A DNA stretch of 64,000 nt from Hyphomicrobium sp. D-2. Its GTDB lineage: Bacteria; Pseudomonadota; Alphaproteobacteria; Rhizobiales; Hyphomicrobiaceae. The translations under genes and the position numbers were made by a program. Of the stretch, positions 15,923 to 26,208 are shown in pieces. Each line of letters begins with the position of its first letter. The stretch's first letter is position 1. The notes beneath the pieces were generated by a model. That model had not been told where the DNA came from, searched no databases, and was given only the letters and a program-made list of their open reading frames with translations. The stretch is from contig NZ_JARXLA010000001.1 of the NCBI RefSeq assembly GCF_029872155.1, forward strand, positions 186,001-250,000, in the 5' to 3' direction.

Positions 15923-16597
15923 TTGCTTGGCGCGTTTTTGATCGCGAGTATCGCCGGTGCGGTGGCGGCATGGGGCTATCGTGATCATCGCCGAATGGTT
16001 GCGCAACGGCGGCGACTTCTGGATCAGTGTGCGGATCTGTTCGAAAACGTTCAGGTCACGCACAGTGGTGACGGATTTCCGACGCTTGCAGGCGAACACG
16101 GCGGACGGTCGTTCCAGGTTCGGCTGTTCAATGATGGCATGACAATCCGGCGGCTGCCGCAGCTCTGGCTGCAGGTCACAGAGCTGCGGCCAATGGATAT
16201 CGGGGCCAGTGGCTTCGCTGTTCTGGTGCGGCCTTCGGGTTACGAGTTTTTCAGCCTCACCGCGGATTTTCATCACTTTATCGATGTGCCGACAGGCTTT
16301 CCGCGCGAGTGTATCGTGCGAGGGGAAAGTCCTTTATCGGAGCACATGTTGCAAAGGGTCGGGGCAACGGTTGGCGGCATACTTGCCGATCCGGTCATAA
16401 AGGAAGTGGCTGCAACCCGGAAAGGTTTGCGCCTTATCCGTCAGGTCGACGAGGGGCGGCGAGGAGACTACCTCCTCCTTCGACAGGCGGCGTTTGACCG
16501 TGGCCCGGTTGCCGTCAGTACTTTGATCGGGGCGATTGCGAGCCTTCGGACGCTTGCTGACGGTGTGGAAGGTTGTGCTGCCGACGACGCCAGTTAA
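15923..16597 (+). CDS. Conserved hypothetical membrane-anchored protein
   Basis: The protein has 224 residues and starts with TTG (GAAGGAT lies eight bases upstream). A short N-terminal hydrophobic helix (LGAFLIASIAGAVAAWGY) is followed by a soluble domain with no motif I recognise (TVGGILADPVIKEVAATRKG, GPVAVSTLIGAIASL). It lies 67 bp after the second permease on the same strand and may be read from the same transcript. Base composition is like its neighbours. Confidence 0.6.
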   Translation: MLGAFLIASIAGAVAAWGYRDHRRMVAQRRRLLDQCADLFENVQVTHSGDGFPTLAGEHGGRSFQVRLFNDGMTIRRLPQLWLQVTELRPMDIGASGFAVLVRPSGYEFFSLTADFHHFIDVPTGFPRECIVRGESPLSEHMLQRVGATVGGILADPVIKEVAATRKGLRLIRQVDEGRRGDYLLLRQAAFDRGPVAVSTLIGAIASLRTLADGVEGCAADDAS

Positions 16598-16682
16598 GGA
16601 GAGCAACGGTGGCGGCGTTGATGCACGCAATGGGCGAAATGGCTTCAATTATCGATAGAAGATCATCTCAAATCACACGCCG

Positions 16683-16970
16683 ATGACGAATAAACACAAG
16701 CGGCCAATCAATCCTTACCTAATTCTTGCATTGGCTATTGTTTTGCCGGGTGCGGGCCATGTTGCATTGGGATTGCCACAACGCGGTTTTGGCTTTGCCT
16801 TCTTTTCTCTGCTACTGGCACTGGCGACCTGGCATACGGCCGGGCCGGAGATTTCATTTATAGGTCGCTCGGCCGGCGGGCTGTTCGTGTGGGCGCTATC
16901 GATTCCAGACGCTTATCGGATTGCCCGCCTGCGCTATGAAACGTGGATGCGCGACAATCGCGCGGCTTAG
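16683..16970 (+). CDS. Small integral membrane protein
   Basis: The protein has 95 residues with two to three hydrophobic segments. The first contains ILALAIVLPGAGHVALGLPQ, a proline-glycine-x-glycine pattern seen in TM2-like and related small membrane proteins. The tail is basic (RIARLRYETWMRDNRAA). No clear ribosome site is visible before the ATG at 16683. Function unknown. Confidence 0.55.
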   Translation: MTNKHKRPINPYLILALAIVLPGAGHVALGLPQRGFGFAFFSLLLALATWHTAGPEISFIGRSAGGLFVWALSIPDAYRIARLRYETWMRDNRAA

Positions 16971-17496
16971 GCCTCGCACTATTTGCTCGTCAATTATGCA
17001 GATGACGGCCAATTCAGCAAACATCGCTATGCGGTCCTGGAGAAATATCGCCCGATCGCTGGGTGCGGCAAACCTGTATCCAAAGCCCGTCAAACGTTAC
17101 AGTTTTGCCAAGTAAACAGGCGGCATCCGCACAAAAAATAGGCTTGAGTGGCGTGCGTGCAACGGATGTAAATGCGATCAATTGGATAACTCCATTTATC
17201 CTTGTGAACTCCCGTGAATTAGTTCGTTCTTTCAACAGCTCAATGTGGATTCTTGTACGGCGTTCCGCAGATGCATTTCCGAAGCTGGCTTCGTCGGCTT
17301 GGGGAGAGGGAACACTGATCGGCTGATGCAACGTCAGGGTGATCGGAGAGTACGGAGCGGAGAGCGTGGTTGTCTTGCGTCACAGCGCTCATGTCCCGCT
17401 GTCGGGGAAACATGAAGTCGGGTGAGCACCATCTGAGCGCAGTGTCTCAGTACGCCGATGGGTGCCGGCCGGGAACGCAAGAGGAATTAGATCGGC
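16971..17496. other. Intergenic region before porin gene
   Basis: This 526-bp stretch has no supported gene. Its first half (to about 17260) is richer in A+T than the flanks. The porin promoter should lie in the second half. The porin ribosome site AAGAGGAAT is at 17479-17487. Confidence 0.5.
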
Positions 17497-18336
17497 ATGA
17501 CGAAATTTTCAAAATTGGCGGGCGCTTGCGGGGCGGCTGGACTGGCGCTGGTCGCGCTCTCCGGTAGCGCGGTCGCTGACGGATACGAGGGCTACCAGGT
17601 GGCGGCTCCTGCTGCTGCACCGGCACGTGAGTTCACGTACTCCTTCAACCTCGCTGCAACCTCGGACTACATCTTCCGTGGTTTCTCGCAGTCGAGCCGT
17701 GATCCCGTTCTGCAGGGCGGCGCCGACATCGGCTACGGCATCTTCTACGCCGGTTACTGGGTCTCCGGCGTTGATTTCGATAACGGCGTTCGTCCCTACA
17801 CCACGGGCGGCAACGCTAACGCGGAAATGAACCTCTACGGTGGTTTCAAGCCGACCTGGAACGGCGCTGAGTTCGATTTCGGCGTTATCTACTACTTCTA
17901 TCCGGGTGCATCTGATCGCGGTGCTGAGCTTGACATGGTCGAGTTCAAGGCTGGCGTCAGCGGCAACCTGATCCCGAACCTTGCCACGGGCCTGACGATC
18001 TTCTGGTCGCCGGAATACACCGGTGAGACCGGCAGCGTCTGGACATTCCAGGGCAATGCTGGCTACGAGTTCCGCAAGATCGGCATCTTCACGCCGACCA
18101 TCAACGGTACGCTCGGTTATCAGATCGGCGATGATGCAAACTATCGCGCTGCCTTCGGTAATGGCCGCGACAACTACCTCTACTGGAATGCCGGTCTGGA
18201 TCTCGCAGTTGAGAACATCAACTTCGACTTCCGTTACTGGGATACCAACGTGAGCAACTCGGGCAATTTCTGCAATGGCCCAGTGTTCCAGTGCGGTTCG
18301 GCGTTCGTGTTCTCTGTCAAGGTTACCGTCCCTTGA
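17497..18336 (+). CDS. TorF-family putative outer-membrane porin
   Basis: The 279-residue protein has a signal peptide (KLAGACGAAGLALVALSGSA, cleavage near AVADG). It is rich in alternating aromatic beta-strand sequence (FNLAATSDYIFRGFSQSSRD, which is the N-terminal strand pattern of this family). It ends in alternating hydrophobic residues FVFSVKVTVP, typical of an outer-membrane barrel. The family (TIGR02001) is common in alpha- and gammaproteobacteria and has no firmly known substrate. Codon use is strongly biased to preferred codons, suggesting high expression. It stands alone with a strong terminator after it. Confidence 0.85.
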   Translation: MTKFSKLAGACGAAGLALVALSGSAVADGYEGYQVAAPAAAPAREFTYSFNLAATSDYIFRGFSQSSRDPVLQGGADIGYGIFYAGYWVSGVDFDNGVRPYTTGGNANAEMNLYGGFKPTWNGAEFDFGVIYYFYPGASDRGAELDMVEFKAGVSGNLIPNLATGLTIFWSPEYTGETGSVWTFQGNAGYEFRKIGIFTPTINGTLGYQIGDDANYRAAFGNGRDNYLYWNAGLDLAVENINFDFRYWDTNVSNSGNFCNGPVFQCGSAFVFSVKVTVP

Positions 18337-18356
18337 TCAGTCTGAGCTGATGGCTA

Positions 18357-18384
18357 CGGAGTCGAGCGTTCGCGCTCGACTCCG
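18357..18384 (+). terminator. Perfect 12-bp stem with UUCG loop after porin gene
   Basis: CGGAGTCGAGCG (18357-18368) pairs exactly with CGCTCGACTCCG (18373-18384) across a TTCG tetraloop. The following sequence has short T-runs (GCTTTCTCTG, later AATTTTTG). It is a probable terminator or mRNA-stabilising 3' hairpin for the porin. Confidence 0.8.
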
Positions 18385-18835
18385 GCGCTTTCTCTGAGTT
18401 CTTAATTTTTGTGCTCGCACGGAATTTCCGTGGCGGGCATTTTGTGTTTTCTGATGCGGCGTATACAGAGATCGACACAGCGCTGTCATACAACGGAGCT
18501 ATTGCTTCCGGCGGAATTCACGATTTGGCGGTGGTAGTCCGTTGGCTTTTCAGCGGTGAACTGCGCGCCAATGCGCCGGGCATACCTCCGCCCTCAGTGG
18601 TGTGCCCGCGAGGCCAGGGGCCAGCTTTCGGTTCTCGTCGGAAACCCGCTGCCGGCAAGATGCGCGAGCTGGCCTCGTAAGCCTTCAGCTCAGAAGATGT
18701 GAGCCGCTTGCCCCACCGAAAAAAGTCGCCCAACGTCTGCTATCGGCGCGCATATGTGCGTACGAGAAAGCGGGCCAGTCGCACTGTAAAGCCGCCGGCC
18801 GCTGTACGCTGATGATGATCGCGCGGAGTTCGGCG
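18385..18835. other. Intergenic region, no gene seen
   Basis: The region holds 451 bp between the porin terminator and the convergent hypothetical gene. Short open frames exist on both strands but none has a ribosome site or protein-like composition. No tRNA or repeat was recognised. Confidence 0.5.
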
Positions 18836-19279
18836 CTATTCGCCGTTGTTCAGGATCGTGTAGCCGGATGCCAGCACGGCATCTTCGCGCTGCCGATCAG
18901 CTTCAAGCCGCAGGGCAAGGCCGTCCGGCGGGCAAGGACGCCGTAGCGTGCGGTTGGTCGCACGATCGAGTTCGAGACTCGTGCAGGCATTGGGGCTGAC
19001 TTGATGGATCGTTGGCAGGCTGCCTGTCATCAAGATTTCATCGGCGGGCAACACCATCTCGGCGAAGGCCGATTCGTCTTCAGCAGTGGCGACCGCACTC
19101 GGTGAATGTTTGGCGCCTTGCCAGATCAGAGATCCGCCGACGACGCTTACCAGCGCGGCCGCGGTGACTTTCCATAGCGAAGGGCGCCGGGGCTCGGCGG
19201 GCAAGGGGTGAAACACCCAAGAGACCGCCGGAACGGGCAATGCCTCGTCCCGCTGATCCTCTGATGTCGTCTCCCGCAT
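18836..19279 (-). CDS. Hypothetical membrane-anchored protein
   Basis: The protein has 147 residues. It has a polar N-terminus, one hydrophobic helix at about residues 40-58 (KVTAAALVSVVGGSLIWQGA) and a periplasmic-type C-terminal domain with two cysteines (NACTSLELD, RRPCPPDG) that could form a disulfide. No family is recognised. It is the only frame in this stretch with a plausible membrane anchor and end. Confidence 0.5.
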   Translation of the reverse strand: MRETTSEDQRDEALPVPAVSWVFHPLPAEPRRPSLWKVTAAALVSVVGGSLIWQGAKHSPSAVATAEDESAFAEMVLPADEILMTGSLPTIHQVSPNACTSLELDRATNRTLRRPCPPDGLALRLEADRQREDAVLASGYTILNNGE

Positions 19280-19626
19280 CGTGCATCCGCCTGCCTGTGA
19301 ATCACTTCTGCAAGTCTGCGGAGCAATGTGTTGCCGGGCAACCCCATTGGTGTGGCCCAGGTGCTTCGAACCGGCGAATTTCCACAGAGGGTGGCCGAAA
19401 AGCTCACGGAGTGGACGGCACGTCGCTGCGATGCAGCAACGGCATGCGTCGCGTGGTGCACGATCTATCGTAGGCCGATACGCGAACAGATCACTGTCGC
19501 GCAGTCATGCGGTAGAACAGTTCACCGGCGCGCGCGCCGGTATTGGTGCGGCGCGGCCATCATCGGGTTCCGCTGCGGATGCGAACAGTTGGTGCGACAG
19601 CCGCGATCAAGTTCACGCGATCAGCT
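19280..19626. other. Intergenic region, no gene seen
   Basis: The region holds 347 bp between two minus-strand genes. It contains a GC palindrome ACCGGCGCGCGCGCCGGT near 19521-19538 that could act as a terminator for the RNase T2 gene, although no T-run follows. No RNA gene was recognised. Confidence 0.45.
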
Positions 19627-20499
19627 TCAGTCGCGCCAGTCCAGAATCTTGGGGCGGGGCAAACCGCGATCGCGTTCCGGTTTCATATCGGTAGGCGTGC
19701 TGCCGGTGTTGGCGCGCCGTGGCGATGAACGCACCGGCGGGACGTTGACCTGACGGGCGCGGCACATCTTGTTCTGCGCTTCGTTGTCACCGCACGCACG
19801 GCCCTGGCCGTTGCGGGTAAAGCAGATGCGGACGTCGCGCAGGCGATTGCCATAGCCAGAGCAGCCGACAGATATCATTTCAGGACGCAGCCAGTTATTG
19901 GCGCGAACGAACTCGGCCTCGACATCTTCCGGTGACATGAACTGCGCTTCAAACGGATTGCGGAAGCGGTCCGGAATTTTCACGACATTGAACAGGCGGC
20001 GCGAGAGCGCATAGTAGGCTGCCGGATCTAGCCCCGAGCATGTGCCGTGCGTGCGGTATTCGTGAATGACGAGCCCGCGCGATGGCATGATGTCCAGCAT
20101 GCCATTGATGACTTCATTCGGCACGAAGGGACGCCGGCGTCCGGGCAAACGACACGCTTCCGGGTAGCCGCGCTCATACTGCGGCCACACGCCGTGCAGC
20201 ACGAAGCCATGGCGGTGTCCGTCGATACGCGCGCATTGCTCGTCGTCGCGCCCTTCCTGGGCGTTGGAGCAGTGCGTGGGGCTCCACGACATCACCATGG
20301 TGTAATAGTCGAACGCGCCAGCCGTGTTGGGAGGCGCCATGCCGCCTGGGCCCTTCGGCTTGGAGGCATTGCTCGGCCATGACGATGAACTGCGCCCGTG
20401 CTGTTCCTGTGCGTTGGGGGCATCAATGTTGCGCAACACGAGTACGGCCAGCGCACAGAGCACGATGACGATGATCGACGGTATGGATTTGTTTTTCAT
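19627..20499 (-). CDS. Ribonuclease T2 family protein
   Basis: The 290-residue protein has an N-terminal signal or anchor (SIIVIVLCALAVLVLRNI), so it acts outside the cytoplasm. Both T2 active-site motifs are present: CAS1 as HGFVLHGVWPQ and CAS2 as HEYRTHGTCSG, each with its catalytic histidine. CAS2 more commonly reads HEWxKHGTC. Several cysteines (HCSN, EQCAR, EACRLPG, GTCSG) fit the disulfide pattern. The enzyme would cut RNA to 2',3'-cyclic phosphates, for scavenging in the periplasm. The C-terminal ~50 residues are basic, proline-rich and probably disordered. Confidence 0.9.
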   Translation of the reverse strand: MKNKSIPSIIVIVLCALAVLVLRNIDAPNAQEQHGRSSSSWPSNASKPKGPGGMAPPNTAGAFDYYTMVMSWSPTHCSNAQEGRDDEQCARIDGHRHGFVLHGVWPQYERGYPEACRLPGRRRPFVPNEVINGMLDIMPSRGLVIHEYRTHGTCSGLDPAAYYALSRRLFNVVKIPDRFRNPFEAQFMSPEDVEAEFVRANNWLRPEMISVGCSGYGNRLRDVRICFTRNGQGRACGDNEAQNKMCRARQVNVPPVRSSPRRANTGSTPTDMKPERDRGLPRPKILDWRD

Positions 20500-20613
20500 C
20501 GGCAGCGCTGTGTGTCCGTGCGTTGATGTCGAGTAGCGTTATTGTCGAATATGGCCAGAGAGGCAGGATTTTGTGGCGGTCTGATGCCTCAATGGCGCTA
20601 CCGATGTTTCCGC

Positions 20614-22041
20614 TCAGCCAGCCGCAGATGGCGTGCCGGATGAAGCTGTACGCGCCAGCCTGTGCAGAATCCGCGCCCAGCTCCGGGCACCCTTCTTGAA
20701 GCTGGTGAGATTGTATTTTTCGTTCGGGCTGTGGATGCGGTCGTCATCGAGGCCGAAGCCGATCATCAGGCTGTCCGACCCCAGCACTTCCTTGAACGAC
20801 GTGACGATGGGGATGGAAGCGCCCGATCCCATCAGAACGGTAGCGCGCCCCCATTCGTCGGCGAGTGCAGCCGCTGAAGCCTGCATGGCCGGCGTATCGG
20901 TTGCGAAGGAGATGGCGGTTCCGGTCTGCCGCGATGAGAATTGGGCGCTGCAATCGGCGGGCAGGCGGGCGCGCACAAATTCCTCGATCGCGTTCAGCAG
21001 CCGCTCGGGATCCTGCCCCGCCACCAGCCGGCAGGTGATCTTGACCGAAGCCTTGGCGGGAATGACTGTCTTGGTTCCGACGCCCTGATAGCCGCCGGTG
21101 ATGCCGTTGAATTCCAGCGTCGGGCGTGACCACAACTGCTCCAGCACTGAGCGATCGTTTTCGCCCGCAGGATGCTTCAGGCCAACGGCGCCGAGAAAAT
21201 CTTCGCCGCGGAAGCCAAGCGTACCCCACTGTTCGATCTGTGCGGGTGATGGCTCGGAAACGCCATCATAGAAGCCGGGGATGGTGATGCGGCCGTTGTC
21301 GTCGTGCATGGCCGCCACGATGCGCGTCAGCACGCGGATCGGGTTGGCGGCCGGGCCACCGTAGATGCCTGAATGCAGGTCGCGCGCGGGGCCGTTGACC
21401 GTCACTTCGATGGCGGCGAGGCCACGCAGCATGGTGGTGATGGCGGGCGTGTCCTTGTCCCATTGGCCGGTATCGCAGACCAGCACAACGTCGGTTTTGA
21501 GTTCGTCGCCATACTCAGCCAGGAATGCGGGCAGCGATGGCGAGCCGCACTCTTCCTCACCCTCCAACATGACGGACACGCGTACGGGCAGGTTGCCCGC
21601 AACGCTCTTCCAGGCGCGCACGGCTTCGAGGAAGGTCATCAGCTGACCCTTGTTGTCCTCAGCGCCGCGGGCAACAATCACCTGCCCATTGACCGGATCG
21701 GATGCAATGATCGGCTCGAACGGCGGCGAATTCCACAGATCGATCGGATCGGCCGGTTGAACGTCATAATGACCATAAAACAGCACGTGCGGGACATCGC
21801 CGTCCGGCGGCGTGGTGTCGTGCGCCACCACCATCGGATGGCCGGATGTAGGCACCACCCGGGAATCGAAGCCGAGGTCGCGCAGTTCTTCAGCGCACCA
21901 GTTTGCGGCTTCCTGACACCTCGCCCGATAGGCGGGATCTGTGGATATGCTTTCAATCCGCAGTAACTGGAACAGCCGCGCCAGCGCCGCATCACTCGTG
22001 TCATCCAGGGTTGTCAGGACTTGGTTTAGCTGTTCGCTCAT
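20614..22041 (-). CDS. M20-family metallopeptidase (dipeptidase)
   Basis: The 475-residue protein begins [14 protein letters not shown]. The ATG at 22041 has a GGCGGAGAC site and was chosen over a longer frame whose first ~150 codons read as non-coding. The M20 metal-site motifs are present: GHYDVQP (first His and Asp), GAEDNKGQ (bridging Asp) and [11 protein letters not shown] (catalytic Glu). LHSGIYGG marks the dimerisation domain of the ArgE/DapE/CPG2 dipeptidase branch. It would hydrolyse dipeptides in the cytoplasm with two zinc ions. It is divergent from ppdK. Confidence 0.92.
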   Translation of the reverse strand: MSEQLNQVLTTLDDTSDAALARLFQLLRIESISTDPAYRARCQEAANWCAEELRDLGFDSRVVPTSGHPMVVAHDTTPPDGDVPHVLFYGHYDVQPADPIDLWNSPPFEPIIASDPVNGQVIVARGAEDNKGQLMTFLEAVRAWKSVAGNLPVRVSVMLEGEEECGSPSLPAFLAEYGDELKTDVVLVCDTGQWDKDTPAITTMLRGLAAIEVTVNGPARDLHSGIYGGPAANPIRVLTRIVAAMHDDNGRITIPGFYDGVSEPSPAQIEQWGTLGFRGEDFLGAVGLKHPAGENDRSVLEQLWSRPTLEFNGITGGYQGVGTKTVIPAKASVKITCRLVAGQDPERLLNAIEEFVRARLPADCSAQFSSRQTGTAISFATDTPAMQASAAALADEWGRATVLMGSGASIPIVTSFKEVLGSDSLMIGFGLDDDRIHSPNEKYNLTSFKKGARSWARILHRLARTASSGTPSAAG

Positions 22042-22239
22042 AAGCTCGTCTCCGCCTTCGTGCGCGACACAGTGAAATATCATTGCCGCCGCGTCAAAGG
22101 CAGCCGGGAACGGACAGGGCAAACCCACAGTTTCACGCAAGGGCACCCCTTCACCTTTCGGCCGGGCAAAGAGGCTGATATGCCACCATATGATAACGGC
22201 GCGGCACCGCACCGGACAGCGCTGCAAGGATAGATACGG

Positions 22240-24963
22240 ATGGCAGACAGGTCGGCCAAGGCCGAGCCAAAGTGGGTCTATGTATTCGCTGCCGGATATG
22301 TCGACGGCCGGGCGAACATGGCAGAGCTTCTGGGTGGCAAGGGGGCAGATCTCGCCGAAATGGCAAGCCTCGGGCTGCCGGTGCCGCCGGGCTTCACCAT
22401 CACCACGAAGGTTTGTGACGCCTATTACGCTGCGGGCCGCAAACTGCCTGAGGGCCTGAAGCCGCAAGCCGAGAAGGCTGTGCAACTTATCGGCCATGAG
22501 GTGGGCGCGACGTTCGGCGATGTCGAGCGGCCGCTACTGCTTTCGGTGCGTTCCGGTGCCCGTGCCTCGATGCCGGGCATGATGGACACCATCCTCAACC
22601 TCGGCCTCAACGACGAAACGGTTGAAGGCCTCGCCAATCGTTCGGGTGATCGCCGGTTCGCTTACGATAGCTATCGCCGCTTCATCCAGATGTATGCCGA
22701 TGTCGTGCTGGGCGTCGATCACGGCGTGTTCGAGGATCTGCTTGAGGACTTCAAGAACCTCAATGCGCTTTCATCCGATACCGACCTTACAGCCGACAAT
22801 TGGGCCGAGATCATCGAGTCCTACAAGCAGGCGGTGGTGGATACGCTGGGCCGCCCGTTTCCGCAGGACACCAGCGAGCAGCTTTATGGCGCCATCGCCG
22901 CCGTGTTCGGTTCATGGCAGAACGCTCGTGCGCAAACCTATCGCCGTCTGCACGACATCCCCGACAGCTGGGGCACGGCCGTAACCGTGCAGGCGATGGT
23001 GTTCGGTAACCTCGGCGAGCGCAGTGCCACCGGCGTGGCGTTCACGCGTAACCCTTCTACCGGCGCGAATGAGATCTATGGTGAGTTTCTCGTCAACGCG
23101 CAGGGGGAGGATGTCGTTGCCGGTATCCGCACGCCGCAGTCGTTGACGGAGCGGGCGCGCATCGAAGCCGGTGAGGAAGCGCCTTCGCTCGAAACGCTGA
23201 TGCCGGCGCTGTACGCAAATCTGGTGCAGGTATTCCGGCGGCTGGAAACGCACTATCGCGACATGCAGGATGTCGAGTTCACGATCGAGAACGACAAGCT
23301 GTGGCTGCTGCAAACGCGTTCCGGCAAGCGCACGGCGGAAGCAGCGCTGCGCATCGCTGTCGATTTCGCCGACGAGGGCATCGTTTCCAAATCGGAAGCG
23401 GTGATGCGCGTCAATCCATCGGCGCTCGACCAGTTGCTGCACCCAACGCTTGATCCGGAAGCTGCGAAGGACCTGCTGGCAACGGGCCTGCCCGCCTCGC
23501 CCGGTGCTGCATCCGGTGAAATTGTTTTTACCGCTGACGACGCTGAATCAGAACGTGCGCAGGGCCGCGAAGTTATTCTGGTGCGTCTTGAGACGAGCCC
23601 GGAAGATATTCACGGTATGCACGCGGCGGTTGGCATCCTCACGGCACGTGGCGGCATGACCAGTCACGCGGCGGTGGTGGCGCGCGGCATGGGGCGGCCT
23701 TGTGTTTCGGGCGCTGGCGCGCTGCGCATGAATACGAAAGCGGGTACGCTGAAAGTAGGCAAGCGCACGCTGCACAAGGGCGACATCATCACCATCGACG
23801 GTGGCACCGGACAGGTGCTGTTCGGCCGGGCGAAGATGCGTGAGCCGGAGCTTTCGGGCGCTTTCGCAACCCTCATGACATGGGCCGATGCCGAGCGCCG
23901 CATGGCCGTGCGTGCCAACGCCGATACCCCGCGCGATGCCCGCCAGGCACGTGAGTTCGGTGCCGAAGGTATCGGCCTTGCGCGTACTGAGCACATGTTC
24001 TTCGACACCGAGCGTATCCTTGCCATGCGCCAGATGATCCTGGCCGATGAGGCAGAGGGGCGACGCGAGGCGCTGGAAAAAATTCTGCCGATGCAGCGCG
24101 GAGATTTTGAAGCGCTGTTCGAAATCATGGTGGGGTTGCCGGTTACGGTGCGCCTGCTGGATCCGCCGCTGCACGAATTTCTGCCGAACAATCCCGATGA
24201 GTGGCCCGCGATTGCCTCTGATCTTGGTGTTGCGGTCGAGAGGCTGCGCCAGCGCATGACGCAGCTTGCCGAATTCAATCCGATGTTAGGCTTCCGCGGC
24301 TGCCGTCTGGCAATCCTTTATCCGGAAGTGCCGGAGATGCAGGCCCGCGCAGCGTTTGAGGCCGCCATTGCGGTCGAGAAGCGTCTGGGCAAAAGCGTTG
24401 CGCTGGAAATCATGGTGCCGCTGGTCGCCTTCCGCGCCGAGTTCACGGCGGTGCGCGACATGATTGTGCGCACGGCCGCCGCTGTTGAGAAGGAAACCGG
24501 CGGCAAGCTGGATTACACCATCGGCACCATGGTGGAACTGCCGCGTGCAGCCTTGCGTGCGGGTGAAATCGCTGAGGGCGAAGAGGGCGCCGAATTCTTT
24601 TCATTCGGCACCAACGACCTGACGCAGACGGCGCTGGGTCTCAGCCGCGATGACGCTGCGCCGATCCTGGAAGCCTACACGCAGAAGCACATTTTTGCGG
24701 TCGATCCGTTCGTGTCGATCGACATCGGCGGCGTCGGTGAGCTTGTGCGTTATGGCGTTGAGCAGGGCCGCGAGGCAAAGCCGGGAATAAAGGTTGGCAT
24801 TTGCGGCGAGCATGGCGGCGATCCGAAGTCGATCGACTTCTTCGAAAAGACCGGGCTCGATTATGTTTCGTGCTCGCCTTACCGCGTACCTATCGCGCGG
24901 CTGGCGGCAGCGCAGGCTTCGATACGTGCGCGTGGCGGCTGGGAAGATGACGCCGAGAGTTGA
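22240..24963 (+). CDS. ppdK: Pyruvate, phosphate dikinase
   Basis: The protein has 907 residues, a full-length family member. The N-terminal ATP-grasp domain is present ([20 protein letters not shown], and [20 protein letters not shown]). The phosphohistidine domain carries catalytic His476 ([18 protein letters not shown]). The C-terminal PEP/pyruvate TIM-barrel has the acid-base cysteine in [11 protein letters not shown]. It interconverts pyruvate, ATP and phosphate with PEP, AMP and pyrophosphate, giving PEP for gluconeogenesis or for the serine cycle of a methylotroph. An AAGGATAG site precedes the ATG. Confidence 0.97.
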   Translation: MADRSAKAEPKWVYVFAAGYVDGRANMAELLGGKGADLAEMASLGLPVPPGFTITTKVCDAYYAAGRKLPEGLKPQAEKAVQLIGHEVGATFGDVERPLLLSVRSGARASMPGMMDTILNLGLNDETVEGLANRSGDRRFAYDSYRRFIQMYADVVLGVDHGVFEDLLEDFKNLNALSSDTDLTADNWAEIIESYKQAVVDTLGRPFPQDTSEQLYGAIAAVFGSWQNARAQTYRRLHDIPDSWGTAVTVQAMVFGNLGERSATGVAFTRNPSTGANEIYGEFLVNAQGEDVVAGIRTPQSLTERARIEAGEEAPSLETLMPALYANLVQVFRRLETHYRDMQDVEFTIENDKLWLLQTRSGKRTAEAALRIAVDFADEGIVSKSEAVMRVNPSALDQLLHPTLDPEAAKDLLATGLPASPGAASGEIVFTADDAESERAQGREVILVRLETSPEDIHGMHAAVGILTARGGMTSHAAVVARGMGRPCVSGAGALRMNTKAGTLKVGKRTLHKGDIITIDGGTGQVLFGRAKMREPELSGAFATLMTWADAERRMAVRANADTPRDARQAREFGAEGIGLARTEHMFFDTERILAMRQMILADEAEGRREALEKILPMQRGDFEALFEIMVGLPVTVRLLDPPLHEFLPNNPDEWPAIASDLGVAVERLRQRMTQLAEFNPMLGFRGCRLAILYPEVPEMQARAAFEAAIAVEKRLGKSVALEIMVPLVAFRAEFTAVRDMIVRTAAAVEKETGGKLDYTIGTMVELPRAALRAGEIAEGEEGAEFFSFGTNDLTQTALGLSRDDAAPILEAYTQKHIFAVDPFVSIDIGGVGELVRYGVEQGREAKPGIKVGICGEHGGDPKSIDFFEKTGLDYVSCSPYRVPIARLAAAQASIRARGGWEDDAES

Positions 24964-25005
24964 CGCGAAGCGGCGGCGGCGTTGGATTTGACTCCGCCTG
25001 CAAGT

Positions 25006-25227
25006 TCACCAGCTGCCGCGCTCGCTTTCATCAAGCCGAGGCTGGCGCGGACGCTGACCTTCGAGACGGGGAAGCAGCAACAGCACCAGGGCAATAGGCG
25101 GTAGCAGGAACGACCATGCGATCCACGAGGAATAATCGCGGTTCTTGATGCCTGCGAGCACGCCGCCAAGAATGGCCGCAGCAACGGCAACTCCGGCCCA
25201 AATAACAATTCCGCCAAGAAAATCCAT
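25006..25227 (-). CDS. Small membrane protein
   Basis: The protein has 73 residues. The ATG at 25227 is preceded by GCGGGAGGAC, a strong ribosome site, which selects it over an upstream in-frame codon. Two helices (IVIWAGVAVAAAILGGVLAG and SSWIAWSFLLPPIALVLLLL) flank a short basic loop (IKNRDY), followed by an arginine-rich tail. The two-helix pattern with an R/K-rich loop and double proline is common among small bacterial membrane proteins of unknown function. Confidence 0.65.
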   Translation of the reverse strand: MDFLGGIVIWAGVAVAAAILGGVLAGIKNRDYSSWIAWSFLLPPIALVLLLLPRLEGQRPRQPRLDESERGSW

Positions 25228-25323
25228 TGCGTCCTCCCGCAGGGGATACACACCCTGACGCTGCTGATTTGCTCAGCAACTGTGGCGAAATAAAGCGCAA
25301 ACGCCGTTGATCGCCAATGTGCG

Positions 25324-26208
25324 TTAAAAGTCGAGGCCGATATCCAGCACCGGAGCCGAATGGGTCAGCGCTCCGACCGATATGAGATCGACGCCAGATT
25401 CGGCGATCGCGCGCACGGTTTCCAGCGTCACGCCACCCGATGCTTCGGTGATCACGCGGCCTGCAACCTGTTTGACAGCTTCCTTCAGCATCGCTGGCGG
25501 CATGTTGTCGAGCAGCACGGCATCGGGGTTGAGTTCCAGCGCGTCGATCAATTCGGCGATCGACGTCACTTCGATTTCAACCTTCACCATGTGGCCGGCG
25601 TGCTGGCGTGCGCGTTCCAGCGCCGGGCCTATGCCGCCCGCAGCTTCGATGTGATTGTCCTTGATGAGCACCGCATCGAACAGCCCGAAGCGATGATTGA
25701 CACCGCCGCCGCAGCGAACCGCAAATTTCTCCAGCGCGCGCAGCCCCGGCGTTGTCTTGCGCGTGTCGATGATGCGCGCTTTGGTGCCCTGCACCGCATC
25801 GACATAGCGTGCGGTGAGTGTCGCGATACCGCTCATGTGTCCGAGAAAGTTCAGCGCGGTGCGCTCGGCCGTGAGCAGCGCGCGCGCGTCGCCGCTGACC
25901 CGTGCAATCACGCCGCCAGCTTCCACCGTGCCGCCATCGTCAACCACGGTTTCAAACTCGGCCAGCGGATCGAGCGTTTTGAATGCGGACTTTGCCAGTT
26001 GGACGCCGGCAACCGTTCCGGCCTTGCGCGCGGCGATAACAGCCTTTGCGTGCGTGCCGGCCGGAATGGTGGCTTCGGTGGTGATGTCGCCGCCTAGGCC
26101 TAGATCCTCAGCCAGCGACATGGCCACGGCCTTGTCGACAATGCCTTCGGGCAGGCGCAATTCTCTGCGGCCTGCATTGGCCGATAAAATCGATGCGTCG
26201 TTGTTCAT
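25324..26208 (-). CDS. nadC: Nicotinate-nucleotide pyrophosphorylase (quinolinate phosphoribosyltransferase)
   Basis: The 294-residue protein shows family motifs [15 protein letters not shown], the substrate-binding [20 protein letters not shown] and [20 protein letters not shown] with KVEIEV and the final [13 protein letters not shown]. It converts quinolinate and PRPP to nicotinate mononucleotide, CO2 and pyrophosphate. The ATG at 26208 overlaps the nadB stop codon (ATGA), so the genes are translationally coupled. A longer start nine residues upstream is less likely. It is last in the nadA-nadB-nadC order. Confidence 0.96.
   Translation of the reverse strand: MNNDASILSANAGRRELRLPEGIVDKAVAMSLAEDLGLGGDITTEATIPAGTHAKAVIAARKAGTVAGVQLAKSAFKTLDPLAEFETVVDDGGTVEAGGVIARVSGDARALLTAERTALNFLGHMSGIATLTARYVDAVQGTKARIIDTRKTTPGLRALEKFAVRCGGGVNHRFGLFDAVLIKDNHIEAAGGIGPALERARQHAGHMVKVEIEVTSIAELIDALELNPDAVLLDNMPPAMLKEAVKQVAGRVITEASGGVTLETVRAIAESGVDLISVGALTHSAPVLDIGLDF

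Noticed and set aside
19345-19400. A TTCGAA-containing stretch that looked like a tRNA T-loop
   Set aside because: The flanking bases do not form a T-arm, and no acceptor or anticodon stem could be drawn.
20614-22497. A longer start for the M20 peptidase gene, adding about 150 residues
   Set aside because: The extension overlaps the divergent ppdK start, reads as non-coding and contains no domain. The ATG at 22041 has a good ribosome site.
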